Shown: positions 10,768 through 19,586, numbered from the stretch's first letter. The stretch: 64,000 bases of DNA from Salmonella enterica subsp. diarizonae (GCF_008692785.1 NZ_VXJV01000005.1:310001-374000), one strand, 5' to 3'. Notes: generated by a model from the sequence alone, not told the origin. A program made the numbers and translations.

Positions 10768-11397
10768 TTATTTAACCGTCCACGCTCTGGAGAATCGACG
10801 GTCTGCAAAAAGCTCCTGCAGACCGTTAATCTGTTTCAGGCGCAAGACTTCATCGGCGTCCATACCTAACTCCTGACTGATTTTGCTTTCGTCCCAGCCC
10901 AACTGAGAAAGTTCGCGCACGATTTCGGACATGGCGTGGATCTGGTGGCGCCCGCGTGCGCGATTATGCCGGATGGTTGCCGCCATCCGTTCGTGACGTT
11001 CTCTGTCCAGACACGTTACCGGCAGGTAGCCTTTCAGACGCCTGTTCAGGACGGCTTTTCCTTTGCCCAGTTCATGACGGTGAAAACCATCCACAATCTC
11101 GTATTCCTCCGCATCGGCCTTTACTACCACAATCGGCTGAGTAAACCCATCTTTTTCAATCGATTTAAGCAGCAGTTTTTTCTCTGGCGGCGCAACGTTA
11201 TTCGGGTTGTAGTCATTAGGCAAAATATGGTCGTTTTTCACCCACAGAACACAATCGACAGGTTCATTGCGAAAGGGACTAACGCTATGTATCGCCATTC
11301 TAAATTCATTAATGGCGGCAATCCTTTCCTCTTCTGGCAACTCAGAGAGAAAGTGAGTTATTTCGGCTGTGAGTCGGTGTTGCATAAGATCCCCCAT
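10768..11397 (-). CDS. ybdM: ParB-like protein YbdM (IbrB family)
   Basis: 209-residue protein with a ParB/Srx-like domain in the middle (GFTQPIVVVKADAEEYEIVDGFHRHELGK at about 83-111, where IVDGFHRHE stands in for the ParB GERRxxA motif). A C-terminal helix-turn-helix region (SEIVRELSQLGWDESKISQELGM) follows. It overlaps the 3' end of ybdN by 40 bases, so the pair is coupled. The relative IbrB, with IbrA, activates immunoglobulin-binding protein genes in some E. coli. The function of this chromosomal pair is unknown; DNA binding is inferred. Confidence 0.85.
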   Translation of the reverse strand: MGDLMQHRLTAEITHFLSELPEEERIAAINEFRMAIHSVSPFRNEPVDCVLWVKNDHILPNDYNPNNVAPPEKKLLLKSIEKDGFTQPIVVVKADAEEYEIVDGFHRHELGKGKAVLNRRLKGYLPVTCLDRERHERMAATIRHNRARGRHQIHAMSEIVRELSQLGWDESKISQELGMDADEVLRLKQINGLQELFADRRFSRAWTVK

Positions 11398-12593
11398 TGC
11401 TGGCGTTTAGCTTTCATGCGTTCGTTATAGCGCTGGTAGCCCTTTGGCTTTGTCGGACTGAATGATAGCGCCCGGCACCAGTAATCATTGTTCAGTAATA
11501 CTTTGCAGATCCGTCGCCACGACGGCACATCCCGCGATCCGATATCGCCCTGCTGCGTCTGCGGGATCGTGTCCATGCCTTTTTTCTTATACCACTGCAA
11601 ATAAACGGCGATTTTATTACGGTAATGTTCGGCAGTTACTTCGGGCATACTGTGTAGCAGGAGCAGCGCGTATTCCTCCCAGTTAAGGTGGTCGGGTTTT
11701 AAAATTTTCCGGTGGCCGTAAAAATGGCTGTCCTGTCCGGCGTATATTCCTCCGCTAAGTACACCGCTGACTCTGGCGCACATGGCTGCCCAACGCTCAG
11801 GTTCGATAACATGATACAGCCATAATCCCTGTCGTTGTTCCGGGCCGAACGGTTCGCAGATACGCATGTAGCGGGACGGTACGCCAGCCTGATACATCAA
11901 GTTATACAAAGGGTTACATGGTTTACCTGTTTTGGCGAACCAGGTCCAGATATCTGCGGTTTTCCAGTCATAGATGGGGTAGATATACCAGGTGTGCCCC
12001 ATGGGGGCTAATGTGGTCCAGGGTTTATCATCAGCAAAACGCAGCTTATGCGAGTTAGCGATAGCGACAAACCGGTTATAGGATTCGTCGGAGCGAATAC
12101 CAACCAGCATAGCGGCAGGGCGCTTTTCTGAAAACCAGTCGGCAAAATCGCGAACGAACTGTTCAAAGGTCATACCGTGTTGGTAAAACGAAAAAAAGGC
12201 AAGATCGGTAATCGCATCTTCTGGCGGTTGTCGTACCCAATCGGTTCCCGGTTGCCAGCATTGCCACTCTGGCTGGTATTGGGAAAGGGAATTTTGTGTG
12301 GTTAAGGGCAATGCAACCCAATAAAAACGCTCAATAACGTCCGCGTAGTGTTCACGTAAAGATTGTACATAGGCGATAGTACAGGAGAATTGCGCTTCCC
12401 AGTCAATGAAGAGTACGTGGATCTTTTTATTCATTTTGCGCGCCAGCGTTGCCGTCAGGTGCAGCATGAGTCCTGAATCCTTTCCACCAGAAAATGAGAC
12501 GCAGACCCGGGGTAAGGCTTCCAGGGTCCACATTATACGTTCTTCAGCCGCTTCCAGAACATTTTGCTCAAGCGGAACTTTATAAACCGACAT
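11358..12593 (-). CDS. ybdN: PP-loop ATPase / PAPS-reductase-like protein YbdN (IbrA family)
   Basis: 411-residue protein with the N-type ATP pyrophosphatase loop SFSGGKDSG at 33-41, as in PAPS reductases and the DNA phosphorothioation protein DndC. The long C-terminal part (YRNKIAVYLQWYKKKG, SWRRICKVLLNNDYWCRALSFSP) matches the DUF3440-type tail of this family. It is co-transcribed with ybdM. The substrate is unknown; sulfur transfer or nucleotide activation is a family-level guess. A 12-base perfect inverted repeat covers its promoter region. Confidence 0.87.
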   Translation of the reverse strand: MSVYKVPLEQNVLEAAEERIMWTLEALPRVCVSFSGGKDSGLMLHLTATLARKMNKKIHVLFIDWEAQFSCTIAYVQSLREHYADVIERFYWVALPLTTQNSLSQYQPEWQCWQPGTDWVRQPPEDAITDLAFFSFYQHGMTFEQFVRDFADWFSEKRPAAMLVGIRSDESYNRFVAIANSHKLRFADDKPWTTLAPMGHTWYIYPIYDWKTADIWTWFAKTGKPCNPLYNLMYQAGVPSRYMRICEPFGPEQRQGLWLYHVIEPERWAAMCARVSGVLSGGIYAGQDSHFYGHRKILKPDHLNWEEYALLLLHSMPEVTAEHYRNKIAVYLQWYKKKGMDTIPQTQQGDIGSRDVPSWRRICKVLLNNDYWCRALSFSPTKPKGYQRYNERMKAKRQQWGILCNTDSQPK

Positions 12594-12610
12594 CTTTGGA
12601 TATTCTCCGA

Positions 12611-12646
12611 TGTGTTAATTATAGTATACTCTAAATAATTAACACA
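12611..12646. promoter_or_regulatory. Perfect inverted-repeat operator over the ybdN promoter
   Basis: TGTGTTAATTAT at 12611-12622 and ATAATTAACACA at 12635-12646 are exact reverse complements separated by 12 bases. On the minus strand the element spans a plausible promoter (TTGTGT, 18 bases, TATAAT) that ends about 20 bases before the ybdN ATG. The geometry suits a dimeric repressor or LysR-type regulator. Candidates are YbdM itself or the neighbour YbdO; neither is shown. Confidence 0.7.
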
Positions 12647-12727
12647 AAGGATAAGCTGATTAGATTAACTTGCAATGTTTTATTATATTTACCAAGCAAA
12701 TAAATTACGTTGATACATACATTTGAT

Positions 12728-13663
12728 TTATATTGATTCTTGTTCATCGACATTCTTAGTAATGTTTTTTGTGATGTTTTCAATTAATTCAGCAAATCCA
12801 CTATTATTCATCGAAGCTCTATTGTACATAAGGTAGAGCGGGTGGGTAGGGATAGAAAAAGGTGTTGAAACCTTTCTAAGTTTAATCGTGGGTTGATAAT
12901 AATTTACGATCATTTTTGGTAAACAACCAATAAGATCTGTAACGCTAATAGTATTGGCAATAGTGATAAGCGACTTACTTTTAAAGCCTATGGTTCTTTC
13001 TGTTAATACATGATCAAGGAATGTCTGATGCTTTTTTACTGCGACATTGTCGGTGGCGATGAGATGGGTAAAAGTCTCTTTCAGCAGATCTTCAACGCTT
13101 GCGCTCTCTCGCAATCTGGGATGGTTTTCACTGCAAACCAGAACGCAATCCACCATATAAAGTTGCGTACAAACAATGGAACGATTATTGATCGGCGACG
13201 TCGAGAGGACAATATCTGCTTTACGGTAAGCGAGAAGATCCTCAGGGGATTCATCCGTTGCCAGAATATCATTATGTTCAATTTCAACCTGTATATCTTT
13301 ACGAAGATACTTAATTAGATCCAGTAATGGTTTATTGATCAATAATTGTGGGCTGTAGATAATAAACTTTTTTTTCAGGCTGGACTGATTCATTATATTA
13401 ATAGTCTGTTCCAGGCTATTAAGGTTATTTTCTAAATGATAATGTAAATTAATGCCTGTGATGGTAGGCGTAATTCCTTTTCCTGAACGAATAAACAGGG
13501 GGTCATTGAATTGCATGCGCAGACGTTGTAATGACTGGCTTACGGCAGAAGGCGTAATATAGAGCGTTTCTGCCGCTTTGCTGATGCTTAAATGTTGATA
13601 AATACATTCAAATATGACCAATAGGTTAAGATCGAATTTCTTGAGGTCGTAAAGGTTAGCCAT
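12728..13663 (-). CDS. ybdO: LysR-family regulator YbdO (LeuO-like)
   Basis: 311-residue LysR-type regulator. An N-terminal winged helix-turn-helix occupies about 8-66 (FDLNLLVIFECIYQHLSISKAAETLYITPSAVSQSLQRLR), followed by a periplasmic-binding-like effector domain. It belongs to the LeuO-like subgroup, as does YbeF 23 kb away. Base composition is clearly more A/T rich than its neighbours, as seen in genes silenced by H-NS. Target genes in this organism are unknown. ybdN lies downstream on the same strand, separated by a 134-base AT-rich gap with its own promoter. Confidence 0.88.
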   Translation of the reverse strand: MANLYDLKKFDLNLLVIFECIYQHLSISKAAETLYITPSAVSQSLQRLRMQFNDPLFIRSGKGITPTITGINLHYHLENNLNSLEQTINIMNQSSLKKKFIIYSPQLLINKPLLDLIKYLRKDIQVEIEHNDILATDESPEDLLAYRKADIVLSTSPINNRSIVCTQLYMVDCVLVCSENHPRLRESASVEDLLKETFTHLIATDNVAVKKHQTFLDHVLTERTIGFKSKSLITIANTISVTDLIGCLPKMIVNYYQPTIKLRKVSTPFSIPTHPLYLMYNRASMNNSGFAELIENITKNITKNVDEQESI

Positions 13664-13680
13664 AATATCTTCCCGGCGTT

Positions 13681-13700
13681 ATCATGGTATCTTCCATGAT
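13681..13700. promoter_or_regulatory. Inverted repeat upstream of ybdO
   Basis: ATCATGG-TATCTT-CCATGAT is a perfect 7-base inverted repeat 18 bases upstream of the ybdO start, where LysR-type proteins often bind for autoregulation. It could also simply be a leader hairpin. Confidence 0.45.
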
Positions 13701-13868
13701 TATGACTTAATCTAAATAATTTACCAGATTTATGTTTATTAAACTTAACGGAGAGTTTATTTAAACTAAAATACCACAGTTATGAATATTTTAGCGAGTA
13801 AATAATTACAGTAAAGGCGAACGTAATTTACACACGTAACAATCATTCAGTTAGCCTAAAAAGGCTGT

Positions 13869-13948
13869 ACCGGATGGCATTTTGGTCTGGCGTCGCGTGA
13901 TGCCTGGACGTGGTGGGCCCGATAAGCGTAGCGCTATCGGGCGTGGTA
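13869..13948. repeat. REP/BIME element downstream of dsbG
   Basis: Two REP-type units in opposite orientation: a degenerate one starting ACCGGATGGCATT and a clear palindrome GCCCGATAAGCG...CGCTATCGGGC near 13917-13942. They lie 3' of dsbG. Confidence 0.75.
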
Positions 13949-13979
13949 CGGTTAAGCTCCTGCCTTACTGAGTTCTGCG

Positions 13980-14726
13980 TTAAGGTTGTCCCATCATGGC
14001 GTCCAGTTGTGCCTTTTCTGGTAAACCGACGACCTGTTGCAGCGTGTTATCTTTATTCATGTAATAAATTGCCGGCGTCGCGTTAGCGCCAAGATCGTCC
14101 ATTAACTGCTGATTCTGATTAATGATTTTCATCTGTGTTGGGGGGATGGACGCCGGAACCTCCAGTTTCATCTTTCCTGCGGAAGCCTCATAGTCATGCC
14201 AGGTTTTCGCCGGGTCTTTCGCGGCTAAAATCGCTGCGGCTGTGGCCGGGCTTTCCGGTTTAATCACGCCGACCAGTAGTGTGCGTAATTGTACTTTACC
14301 GGACTCGACCCACGGACGAGCTTGCTGCCAGAACTGCTTACAATAAGGACAGAAAGGGTCGGCGAAGACATACAGCACCACCGGCGCGTCTTTTTTACCG
14401 TCGAGTATCCATGACGCTTTATCCATTTTCTGCCACATTTCACGTCCGGCTGGAGCGTAAATTTCTTTTTCGATCAAGGCGTTGCTAAGATTTTCACCTT
14501 TTTCATTATACATATAGCCGGAAATCGCGTGTTTACCGTCCGGCGTCAGGTAAATCGTGACGCCCATATCCTGATACTTCCCAAGATAGCCCTTCATGCC
14601 GCCCGGCGCCTCGAAGGATTTCAGGATAGTTATACCCTGCTTTTCAATGGCCTTAACCGGCGCAGGCAGTTCTTCCGCGTGGGCGAGAATGGGTAGCATA
14701 GCAAGCAGCAGTGTACGTTTAATCAT
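13980..14726 (-). CDS. dsbG: Periplasmic thiol:disulfide protein DsbG
   Basis: 248-residue precursor with signal peptide 1-17 (cleavage AHA-EEL) and a thioredoxin-like domain with active site C126-P-Y-C129. DsbG protects single cysteines from sulfenylation in the periplasm and is reduced by DsbD. The ATG at 14726 (MIKRTLLL) follows AAAAGGAAAAAAT; an in-frame upstream extension to 14786 runs through the OxyR site and is rejected. It is divergent from ahpC, also a peroxide-response gene. Confidence 0.96.
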   Translation of the reverse strand: MIKRTLLLAMLPILAHAEELPAPVKAIEKQGITILKSFEAPGGMKGYLGKYQDMGVTIYLTPDGKHAISGYMYNEKGENLSNALIEKEIYAPAGREMWQKMDKASWILDGKKDAPVVLYVFADPFCPYCKQFWQQARPWVESGKVQLRTLLVGVIKPESPATAAAILAAKDPAKTWHDYEASAGKMKLEVPASIPPTQMKIINQNQQLMDDLGANATPAIYYMNKDNTLQQVVGLPEKAQLDAMMGQP

Positions 14727-14762
14727 ATTTTTTCCTTTTAAGATCAAAGCGAAAAGAGTATT

Positions 14763-14799
14763 AATGATGATACCTATTGCAGACATAGGTAAGAGCTGG
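14763..14799. promoter_or_regulatory. OxyR-type site upstream of dsbG
   Basis: The centre CTAT-N7-ATAG (14774-14788) matches the core of the 37-base OxyR motif exactly. The two inner T/A positions of each outer element are kept, while the outermost ATAG/CTAT blocks are 2 of 4 each. dsbG is a known OxyR target. Confidence 0.7.
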
Positions 14800-14904
14800 C
14801 GTGGTAAGATTGCCCTTTCTGTGCTGGGGTGATGTAATCCTTTTCGCTGTTACAGCCTTTGTTAAGGTAATGTAGAGCGCAACACTTAGCCAGCATATAC
14901 GCTA

Positions 14905-15016
14905 TGGATTTCGAATTGCAGACAATGCGCCTGTAATTTGAAAGATGAGTTGTATTGGCTCTGAAGTTACCTACGGGTAGTTCAGGTAATGGGGCCGCCT
15001 GTCAGGCGGCCTTTTT
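14905..15016 (+). ncRNA. Candidate small RNA ending at orphan terminator upstream of ahpC
   Basis: Only the 3' end is well supported. The strong hairpin-plus-T terminator at 14993-15016 points rightward and lies upstream of the OxyR-type site and promoter region of ahpC, so it cannot end ahpC or dsbG mRNA. Just before it, TTACCT and AGGTAA (about 14967-14988) can form another stem. The 5' end is a guess and no promoter is assigned. It could instead be a premature stop in a longer ahpC leader from a distal promoter. Confidence 0.35.
14993..15016 (+). terminator. Rho-independent terminator upstream of ahpC
   Basis: GGCCGCCT and AGGCGGCC pair perfectly around a three-base loop and are followed by TTTTT. 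There is no matching A-run on the left, so it works rightward only. Confidence 0.85.
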
Positions 15017-15069
15017 ACTTTAGATGGCTGACAGGGCGCAGTGTTCACAATGTCGCCCGAATCGGGTTG

Positions 15070-15106
15070 TTAGTTAACGCTTATTGATTTGATAATGGAA
15101 ACGCAT
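15070..15106. promoter_or_regulatory. OxyR-type site upstream of ahpC
   Basis: TTAG-N7-TTAT-TGATTTG-ATAA-N7-GCAT follows the four-block OxyR spacing (4-7-4-7-4-7-4), with 3, 3, 3 and 2 of 4 block matches. It ends 60 bases before the ahpC start, the expected position for activation. ahpCF is a classic OxyR target in Salmonella. Confidence 0.6.
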
Positions 15107-15166
15107 TAGCCGAATCAGCACAATTTCGTTAACTTACTCCTCAATGAAAACACGGAGGAAGTATAG

Positions 15167-15730
15167 ATGTCCTTAATTAACACCAAAATCAAACCTTTCA
15201 AAAACCAGGCGTTCAAAAACGGTGAATTCATTGAAGTCACCGAGAAAGATACCGAAGGCCGCTGGAGCGTCTTCTTCTTCTATCCGGCCGATTTTACCTT
15301 TGTTTGCCCGACTGAGCTGGGCGACGTTGCCGACCATTACGAAGAACTGCAGAAGCTGGGCGTAGACGTTTATTCCGTCTCAACCGATACCCACTTCACG
15401 CACAAAGCATGGCACAGCAGCTCTGAAACTATCGCAAAAATCAAATATGCGATGATCGGCGACCCGACTGGCGCCCTGACCCGTAACTTCGACAACATGC
15501 GTGAAGATGAAGGTCTGGCAGACCGTGCGACTTTCGTTGTTGACCCGCAGGGTATCATCCAGGCGATCGAAGTTACCGCTGAAGGTATCGGCCGTGACGC
15601 GTCTGACCTGCTGCGTAAAATTAAAGCAGCACAGTATGTTGCCGCTCACCCAGGCGAAGTGTGCCCGGCGAAATGGAAAGAAGGCGAAGCGACGCTGGCT
15701 CCATCCCTGGACCTGGTCGGTAAAATCTAA
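15167..15730 (+). CDS. ahpC: Alkyl hydroperoxide reductase peroxidase subunit AhpC
   Basis: Typical 2-Cys peroxiredoxin of 187 residues that reduces hydrogen peroxide, organic peroxides and peroxynitrite. The peroxidatic cysteine is C47 in FTFVCPTE; the resolving cysteine is near 166 in [10 protein letters not shown]. Strong ribosome site CGGAGGAAG before the ATG. Codon use looks highly biased, as expected for an abundant protein. ahpF follows after 241 bases that hold an ERIC element and a terminator. Confidence 0.98.
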   Translation: MSLINTKIKPFKNQAFKNGEFIEVTEKDTEGRWSVFFFYPADFTFVCPTELGDVADHYEELQKLGVDVYSVSTDTHFTHKAWHSSSETIAKIKYAMIGDPTGALTRNFDNMREDEGLADRATFVVDPQGIIQAIEVTAEGIGRDASDLLRKIKAAQYVAAHPGEVCPAKWKEGEATLAPSLDLVGKI

Positions 15731-15852
15731 ATTTCCGTCGTCTTTCGCGCCATCACGGCGTTGGCGTCGCCTGTTCACCCCGGTCACTTACTTATGTAAG
15801 CTCCCGGGGATTCTCAGGCTGGCCGTCTTGCTCTGACACGAAATACTTAGGA
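15731..15852 (-). repeat. ERIC (IRU) element between ahpC and ahpF
   Basis: Contains the ERIC core: TCACTTACTTATGTAAGCTC with CCGGGGATTC beside it, near-identical to the sequences used for ERIC fingerprinting. The outer arms (CCGTCGTC at the left, TACTTAGG at the right) fit the roughly 127-base element in reverse orientation. It is transcribed as part of the ahpC 3' region. Confidence 0.9.
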
Positions 15853-15865
15853 AATAACCGCATCA

Positions 15866-15890
15866 ATGGGTGCTTGTGCGCCCATTTTAT
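15866..15890 (+). terminator. Terminator between ahpC and ahpF
   Basis: ATGGGTGC and GCGCCCAT pair (one G-T) around TTGT and are followed by TTTTAT. Probably partial, giving much ahpC message and less ahpF by readthrough. Confidence 0.75.
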
Positions 15891-15971
15891 TCAACACCAT
15901 GATTCAAGATGCATTCAGGCACCGCAAATAAGGCAGCTTGCATGATGATGTTTTAAGCCCAGGAGATACCC

Positions 15972-17537
15972 ATGCTCGACACGAATATGAAAACCCAGCT
16001 CAAGGCTTACCTTGAGAAACTGACCAAACCTGTTGAGCTGATTGCTACGCTGGATGACAGCGCAAAATCGGCGGAAATCAAAGAACTGCTGGCTGAAATC
16101 GCTGAACTGTCAGACAAAGTTACGTTTAAAGAAGACAATACTCTGCTGGTGCGCAAGCCGTCTTTCCTGATTACGAATCCAGGTTCTCAGCAGGGGCCGC
16201 GCTTTGCCGGTTCTCCGCTGGGTCACGAATTTACCTCGCTGGTTCTGGCGCTGTTGTGGACTGGCGGTCATCCGTCAAAAGAAGCGCAGTCGCTGCTGGA
16301 GCAGATTCGCGATATTGACGGCGATTTTGAATTCGAAACTTATTATTCACTCTCCTGCCATAACTGCCCGGACGTGGTGCAGGCGCTGAACCTGATGGCG
16401 GTGCTGAACCCGCGTATTAAACATACGGCGATTGATGGCGGCACTTTCCAGAACGAAATCACCGAGCGTAACGTAATGGGCGTTCCGGCAGTGTTTGTCA
16501 ACGGTAAAGAGTTCGGCCAGGGACGTATGACTCTGACCGAGATCGTCGCTAAAGTGGATACTGGCGCAGAAAAACGTGCGGCGGAAGCGCTGAACAAACG
16601 TGATGCGTATGACGTGCTGATTGTCGGCTCCGGCCCCGCGGGCGCGGCGGCGGCGGTCTACTCGGCGCGCAAAGGCATCCGTACCGGTCTGATGGGTGAG
16701 CGCTTCGGCGGTCAGGTGCTGGATACCGTGGATATCGAAAACTATATCTCGGTGCCGAAAACCGAAGGCCAGAAACTGGCGGGTGCGCTGAAAGCGCACG
16801 TCAGCGATTACGATGTTGACGTTATCGACAGCCAGAGCGCAAGCAAACTGGTTCCGGCAGCGGCAGAAGGTGGCCTGCATCAGATTGAAACGGCGTCCGG
16901 CGCAGTATTGAAAGCGCGCAGTATCATCATCGCCACCGGCGCGAAATGGCGTAATATGAATGTGCCGGGCGAAGATCAGTACCGCACCAAAGGCGTCACC
17001 TATTGTCCACACTGTGACGGTCCGCTGTTTAAAGGTAAGCGTGTGGCGGTTATTGGCGGCGGTAACTCTGGCGTCGAAGCGGCCATCGATCTGGCGGGTA
17101 TTGTAGAACACGTTACGTTGCTGGAGTTCGCACCGGAAATGAAGGCGGATCAGGTGCTACAGGACAAAGTACGTAGCCTGAAAAATGTCGATATCATTTT
17201 GAATGCACAAACGACGGAAGTGAAGGGCGACGGTTCGAAAGTCGTGGGGCTGGAGTATCGCGACCGCGTCAGCGGCGATATTCATAGCGTCGCGCTGGCC
17301 GGGATTTTTGTGCAAATTGGCTTGTTGCCGAATACCAACTGGCTGGAAGGTGCGCTTGAGCGTAACCGCATGGGCGAGATCATTATTGACGCCAAATGTG
17401 AAACCAGCGTTAAGGGCGTCTTCGCCGCAGGCGACTGCACCACCGTTCCTTATAAACAGATTATCATCGCCACAGGCGAAGGGGCGAAAGCCTCGTTGAG
17501 CGCCTTTGATTATCTGATTCGCACCAAAATCGCATAA
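15972..17537 (+). CDS. ahpF: Alkyl hydroperoxide reductase flavoprotein AhpF
   Basis: NADH-dependent FAD disulfide reductase (521 residues) that re-reduces AhpC. The N-terminal double thioredoxin fold carries CHNC (C129/C132). The FAD domain begins [10 protein letters not shown] near 218, the redox pair CPHC lies near 345-348, the NADH loop GGGNSG near 360, and GVFAAGDCT near the end. The start [11 protein letters not shown] fits the ATG at 15972 with AGGAGA upstream. Confidence 0.98.
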   Translation: MLDTNMKTQLKAYLEKLTKPVELIATLDDSAKSAEIKELLAEIAELSDKVTFKEDNTLLVRKPSFLITNPGSQQGPRFAGSPLGHEFTSLVLALLWTGGHPSKEAQSLLEQIRDIDGDFEFETYYSLSCHNCPDVVQALNLMAVLNPRIKHTAIDGGTFQNEITERNVMGVPAVFVNGKEFGQGRMTLTEIVAKVDTGAEKRAAEALNKRDAYDVLIVGSGPAGAAAAVYSARKGIRTGLMGERFGGQVLDTVDIENYISVPKTEGQKLAGALKAHVSDYDVDVIDSQSASKLVPAAAEGGLHQIETASGAVLKARSIIIATGAKWRNMNVPGEDQYRTKGVTYCPHCDGPLFKGKRVAVIGGGNSGVEAAIDLAGIVEHVTLLEFAPEMKADQVLQDKVRSLKNVDIILNAQTTEVKGDGSKVVGLEYRDRVSGDIHSVALAGIFVQIGLLPNTNWLEGALERNRMGEIIIDAKCETSVKGVFAAGDCTTVPYKQIIIATGEGAKASLSAFDYLIRTKIA

Positions 17538-17563
17538 AAAGAAGTAGACACACCTGCAAGGTA

Positions 17564-17593
17564 AGAGGCTGCCCACTGGCAGCCTCTTTTTTT
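17564..17593. terminator. Bidirectional terminator ahpF/uspG
   Basis: AGAGGCTGCC and GGCAGCCTCT form a perfect 10-base stem with a CACT loop, followed by seven T on the plus strand. It lies between the convergent ahpF and uspG; the flanking GTAA/TTAC extends the stem. The plus strand direction is strongest. Confidence 0.88.
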
Positions 17594-17613
17594 ACCTGCT
17601 GGTCAGAAGCGAG

Positions 17614-18042
17614 TTAACGCACAACCAATACCGGCAGCGTCGCATGGCGTACCACGCTTGAGGCGTTAGACCCCAGCAGGTGTGTCGTGATGGACGGATT
17701 ACGCGAACCGATTACCACGACATCCGCATCCAGCTCTTCGCCCATCTCATTGACGACATCGCGCACGCTACCAAAGCGAACATGCGTTTTAATCCGTGAA
17801 GGATCGATGCTGAAGTGTCCCACCATCGTTTGCAGACGCGTTTCCGCCTCATGCTGTAAATGTTCTTCAAAGCGGCGCACGTCGGCGGCAAAGCGGTGCA
17901 GGCTCATGCTTGCGGAGCCTGGCAGAACATGCAACAGATGAATGACGCCATCCTGTTGCGCCAGAAACTCAGCGTGGCGAATCGCTTTATCGCTCAGTTC
18001 CATTTCAAAAACATCAACCGGCATAATGATTGTCTTATACAT
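17614..18042 (-). CDS. uspG: Universal stress protein UspG
   Basis: 142-residue cytoplasmic UspA-family protein (YKTIIMPVD at the N-terminus, ATP-loop-like [33 protein letters not shown] at the C-terminus). The G-2x-G-9x-G(S/T) pattern is replaced by GSRN...GSNAS, consistent with the UspF/UspG group that binds adenine nucleotides. Probably induced on starvation and stress. Length equals the E. coli protein. Confidence 0.95.
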   Translation of the reverse strand: MYKTIIMPVDVFEMELSDKAIRHAEFLAQQDGVIHLLHVLPGSASMSLHRFAADVRRFEEHLQHEAETRLQTMVGHFSIDPSRIKTHVRFGSVRDVVNEMGEELDADVVVIGSRNPSITTHLLGSNASSVVRHATLPVLVVR

Positions 18043-18265
18043 ACCCGTTACTCCCTGTTAATCAATACTGAACTTATTCAAACATATAATAATATTTCTT
18101 TCTGCTATTTGTCTGGCAATTTTAAATATTACGGCAACCTGGCGCTAAAAAAAGCCGTATATTTTCCAGGAAAAATCCTAAAGCCGCCTGTTTTTCCGGC
18201 AGTCACCCCGGGATAGCTACCCTTTTATAGACGAACGCGACATTCACCGTTACCCCGGAGGCTGC

Positions 18266-19504
18266 ATGAAAGCATTGACGTATCACGGTCCACATCACGT
18301 AAAGGTTGAAAACGTACCCGATCCCGGCATTGAGCAGCCCGACGATATTATTTTGCGTATTACCGCCACCGCGATTTGCGGATCTGATTTGCACCTGTAT
18401 CGCGGCAAGATCCCACAGGTAAAACATGGCGATATTTTTGGTCATGAATTTATGGGCGAAGTGGTCGAAACCGGGCGGGAAGTGAAGAACATTCAGAAAG
18501 GGGATCGGGTCGTGATCCCGTTCGTCATTGCTTGCGGCGACTGCTTTTTCTGTCGATTACAGCAATATTCGGCCTGTGAAAACACCAACGACGGACACGG
18601 CGCGGCGTTGAATAAAAAACAGATCCCGCCGCCAGCGGCGCTGTTTGGCTACAGCCACCTTTATGGCGGCGTTCCCGGCGGGCAGGCCGAATATGTTCGC
18701 GTGCCAAAAGGTAATGTCGGCCCATTTAAGGTGCCGCCGCTGTTATCTGACGATAAGGCGCTGTTTCTTTCTGATATTTTGCCTACCGCCTGGCAGGCGG
18801 CAAAAAACGCCCAGGTTCAGCAAGGTTCCAGCGTGGCGGTTTTTGGCGCAGGGCCGGTCGGATTGCTGACCATCGCCTGCGCGCGTTTGTTGGGCGCGGA
18901 GCAGATCTTTGTCGTGGATCATCATCCCTATCGCTTACGTTTCGCCGAAGAACGTTACGGCGCGATACCGATCAACTTTGATGATGAGAATGATCCGGCG
19001 GAAAAAATTATCGAACAGACGGCAGGACACCGCGGCGTGGACGCAGTGATTGATGCTGTAGGCTTTGAAGCGAAAGGCAGTATGACGGAGACAGTGCTGA
19101 CGAACCTTAAACTGGAAGGCAGCAGCGGTAAAGCGCTGCGGCAATGTATCGCGGCGGTCAGGCGCGGCGGCGTAGTCAGCGTGCCCGGCGTTTATGCCGG
19201 TTTTATTCACGGTTTTTTGTTCGGCGACGCGTTTGATAAGGGGCTAAGTTTTAAAATGGGTCAAACCCATGTTCACGCGTGGCTGGGAGAATTATTGCCG
19301 CTTATTGAGAAGGGACTGCTGAAGCCGGAGGAGATTGTCACGCACTATATGCCATTTGAAGAGGCGGCGCGCGGCTACGAAATTTTCGAAAAACGCGAAG
19401 AAGAGTGCCGGAAGGTCATCTTAGTGCCGGGAGCATCGTCGGTGGAAGCGGCGCAGAAACAGGCGACGGGATTAATCAACCCGATGCCCGGCGGCGTCGT
19501 CTGA
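18266..19504 (+). CDS. ybdR: Zinc-dependent alcohol dehydrogenase-like YbdR
   Basis: 412-residue medium-chain dehydrogenase. Catalytic zinc ligands are expected at C38 (ICGSDLH) and H60-E61 (GHEFMGE). Four structural-zinc cysteines lie at 90, 93, 96 and 104 ([15 protein letters not shown]), and the NAD loop is GAGPVG near 194. The substrate is unknown; the long-chain formaldehyde-dehydrogenase-like group is closest. The start follows CCCCGGAGGCTGC. Confidence 0.92.
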   Translation: MKALTYHGPHHVKVENVPDPGIEQPDDIILRITATAICGSDLHLYRGKIPQVKHGDIFGHEFMGEVVETGREVKNIQKGDRVVIPFVIACGDCFFCRLQQYSACENTNDGHGAALNKKQIPPPAALFGYSHLYGGVPGGQAEYVRVPKGNVGPFKVPPLLSDDKALFLSDILPTAWQAAKNAQVQQGSSVAVFGAGPVGLLTIACARLLGAEQIFVVDHHPYRLRFAEERYGAIPINFDDENDPAEKIIEQTAGHRGVDAVIDAVGFEAKGSMTETVLTNLKLEGSSGKALRQCIAAVRRGGVVSVPGVYAGFIHGFLFGDAFDKGLSFKMGQTHVHAWLGELLPLIEKGLLKPEEIVTHYMPFEEAARGYEIFEKREEECRKVILVPGASSVEAAQKQATGLINPMPGGVV

Positions 19505-19586
19505 AATAGGCAGCAATGAAAGGGATAACGGAAAGAGGATGCGCAGGCATCCTCTGTGTAAACGCGTTAACGCTTATGCAGATGGT

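Larger units (their letters stand above)
13664..13979. other. Intergenic region ybdO-dsbG
   Basis: 316 bases without a gene. The left part is A/T rich and carries the inverted repeat at 13681-13700 upstream of ybdO. The right part holds a short AGCCT-AAAA-AGGCT hairpin near 13855 and a REP/BIME block. No open reading frame with a ribosome site was seen. Confidence 0.7.
14727..15166. other. Divergent control region dsbG-ahpC
   Basis: 440 bases containing, in order, an OxyR-type site near dsbG (14763-14799), a structured stretch ending in an orphan rightward terminator (14993-15016), a second OxyR-type site (15070-15106) and the ahpC leader with GGAGG before 15167. No protein gene is visible. 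Confidence 0.7.

Noticed and set aside
14895-14920. OxyR-like CTAT at 14902 upstream of ahpC
   Set aside because: Flanking blocks do not fit the four-block spacing; the site at 15070-15106 fits better.
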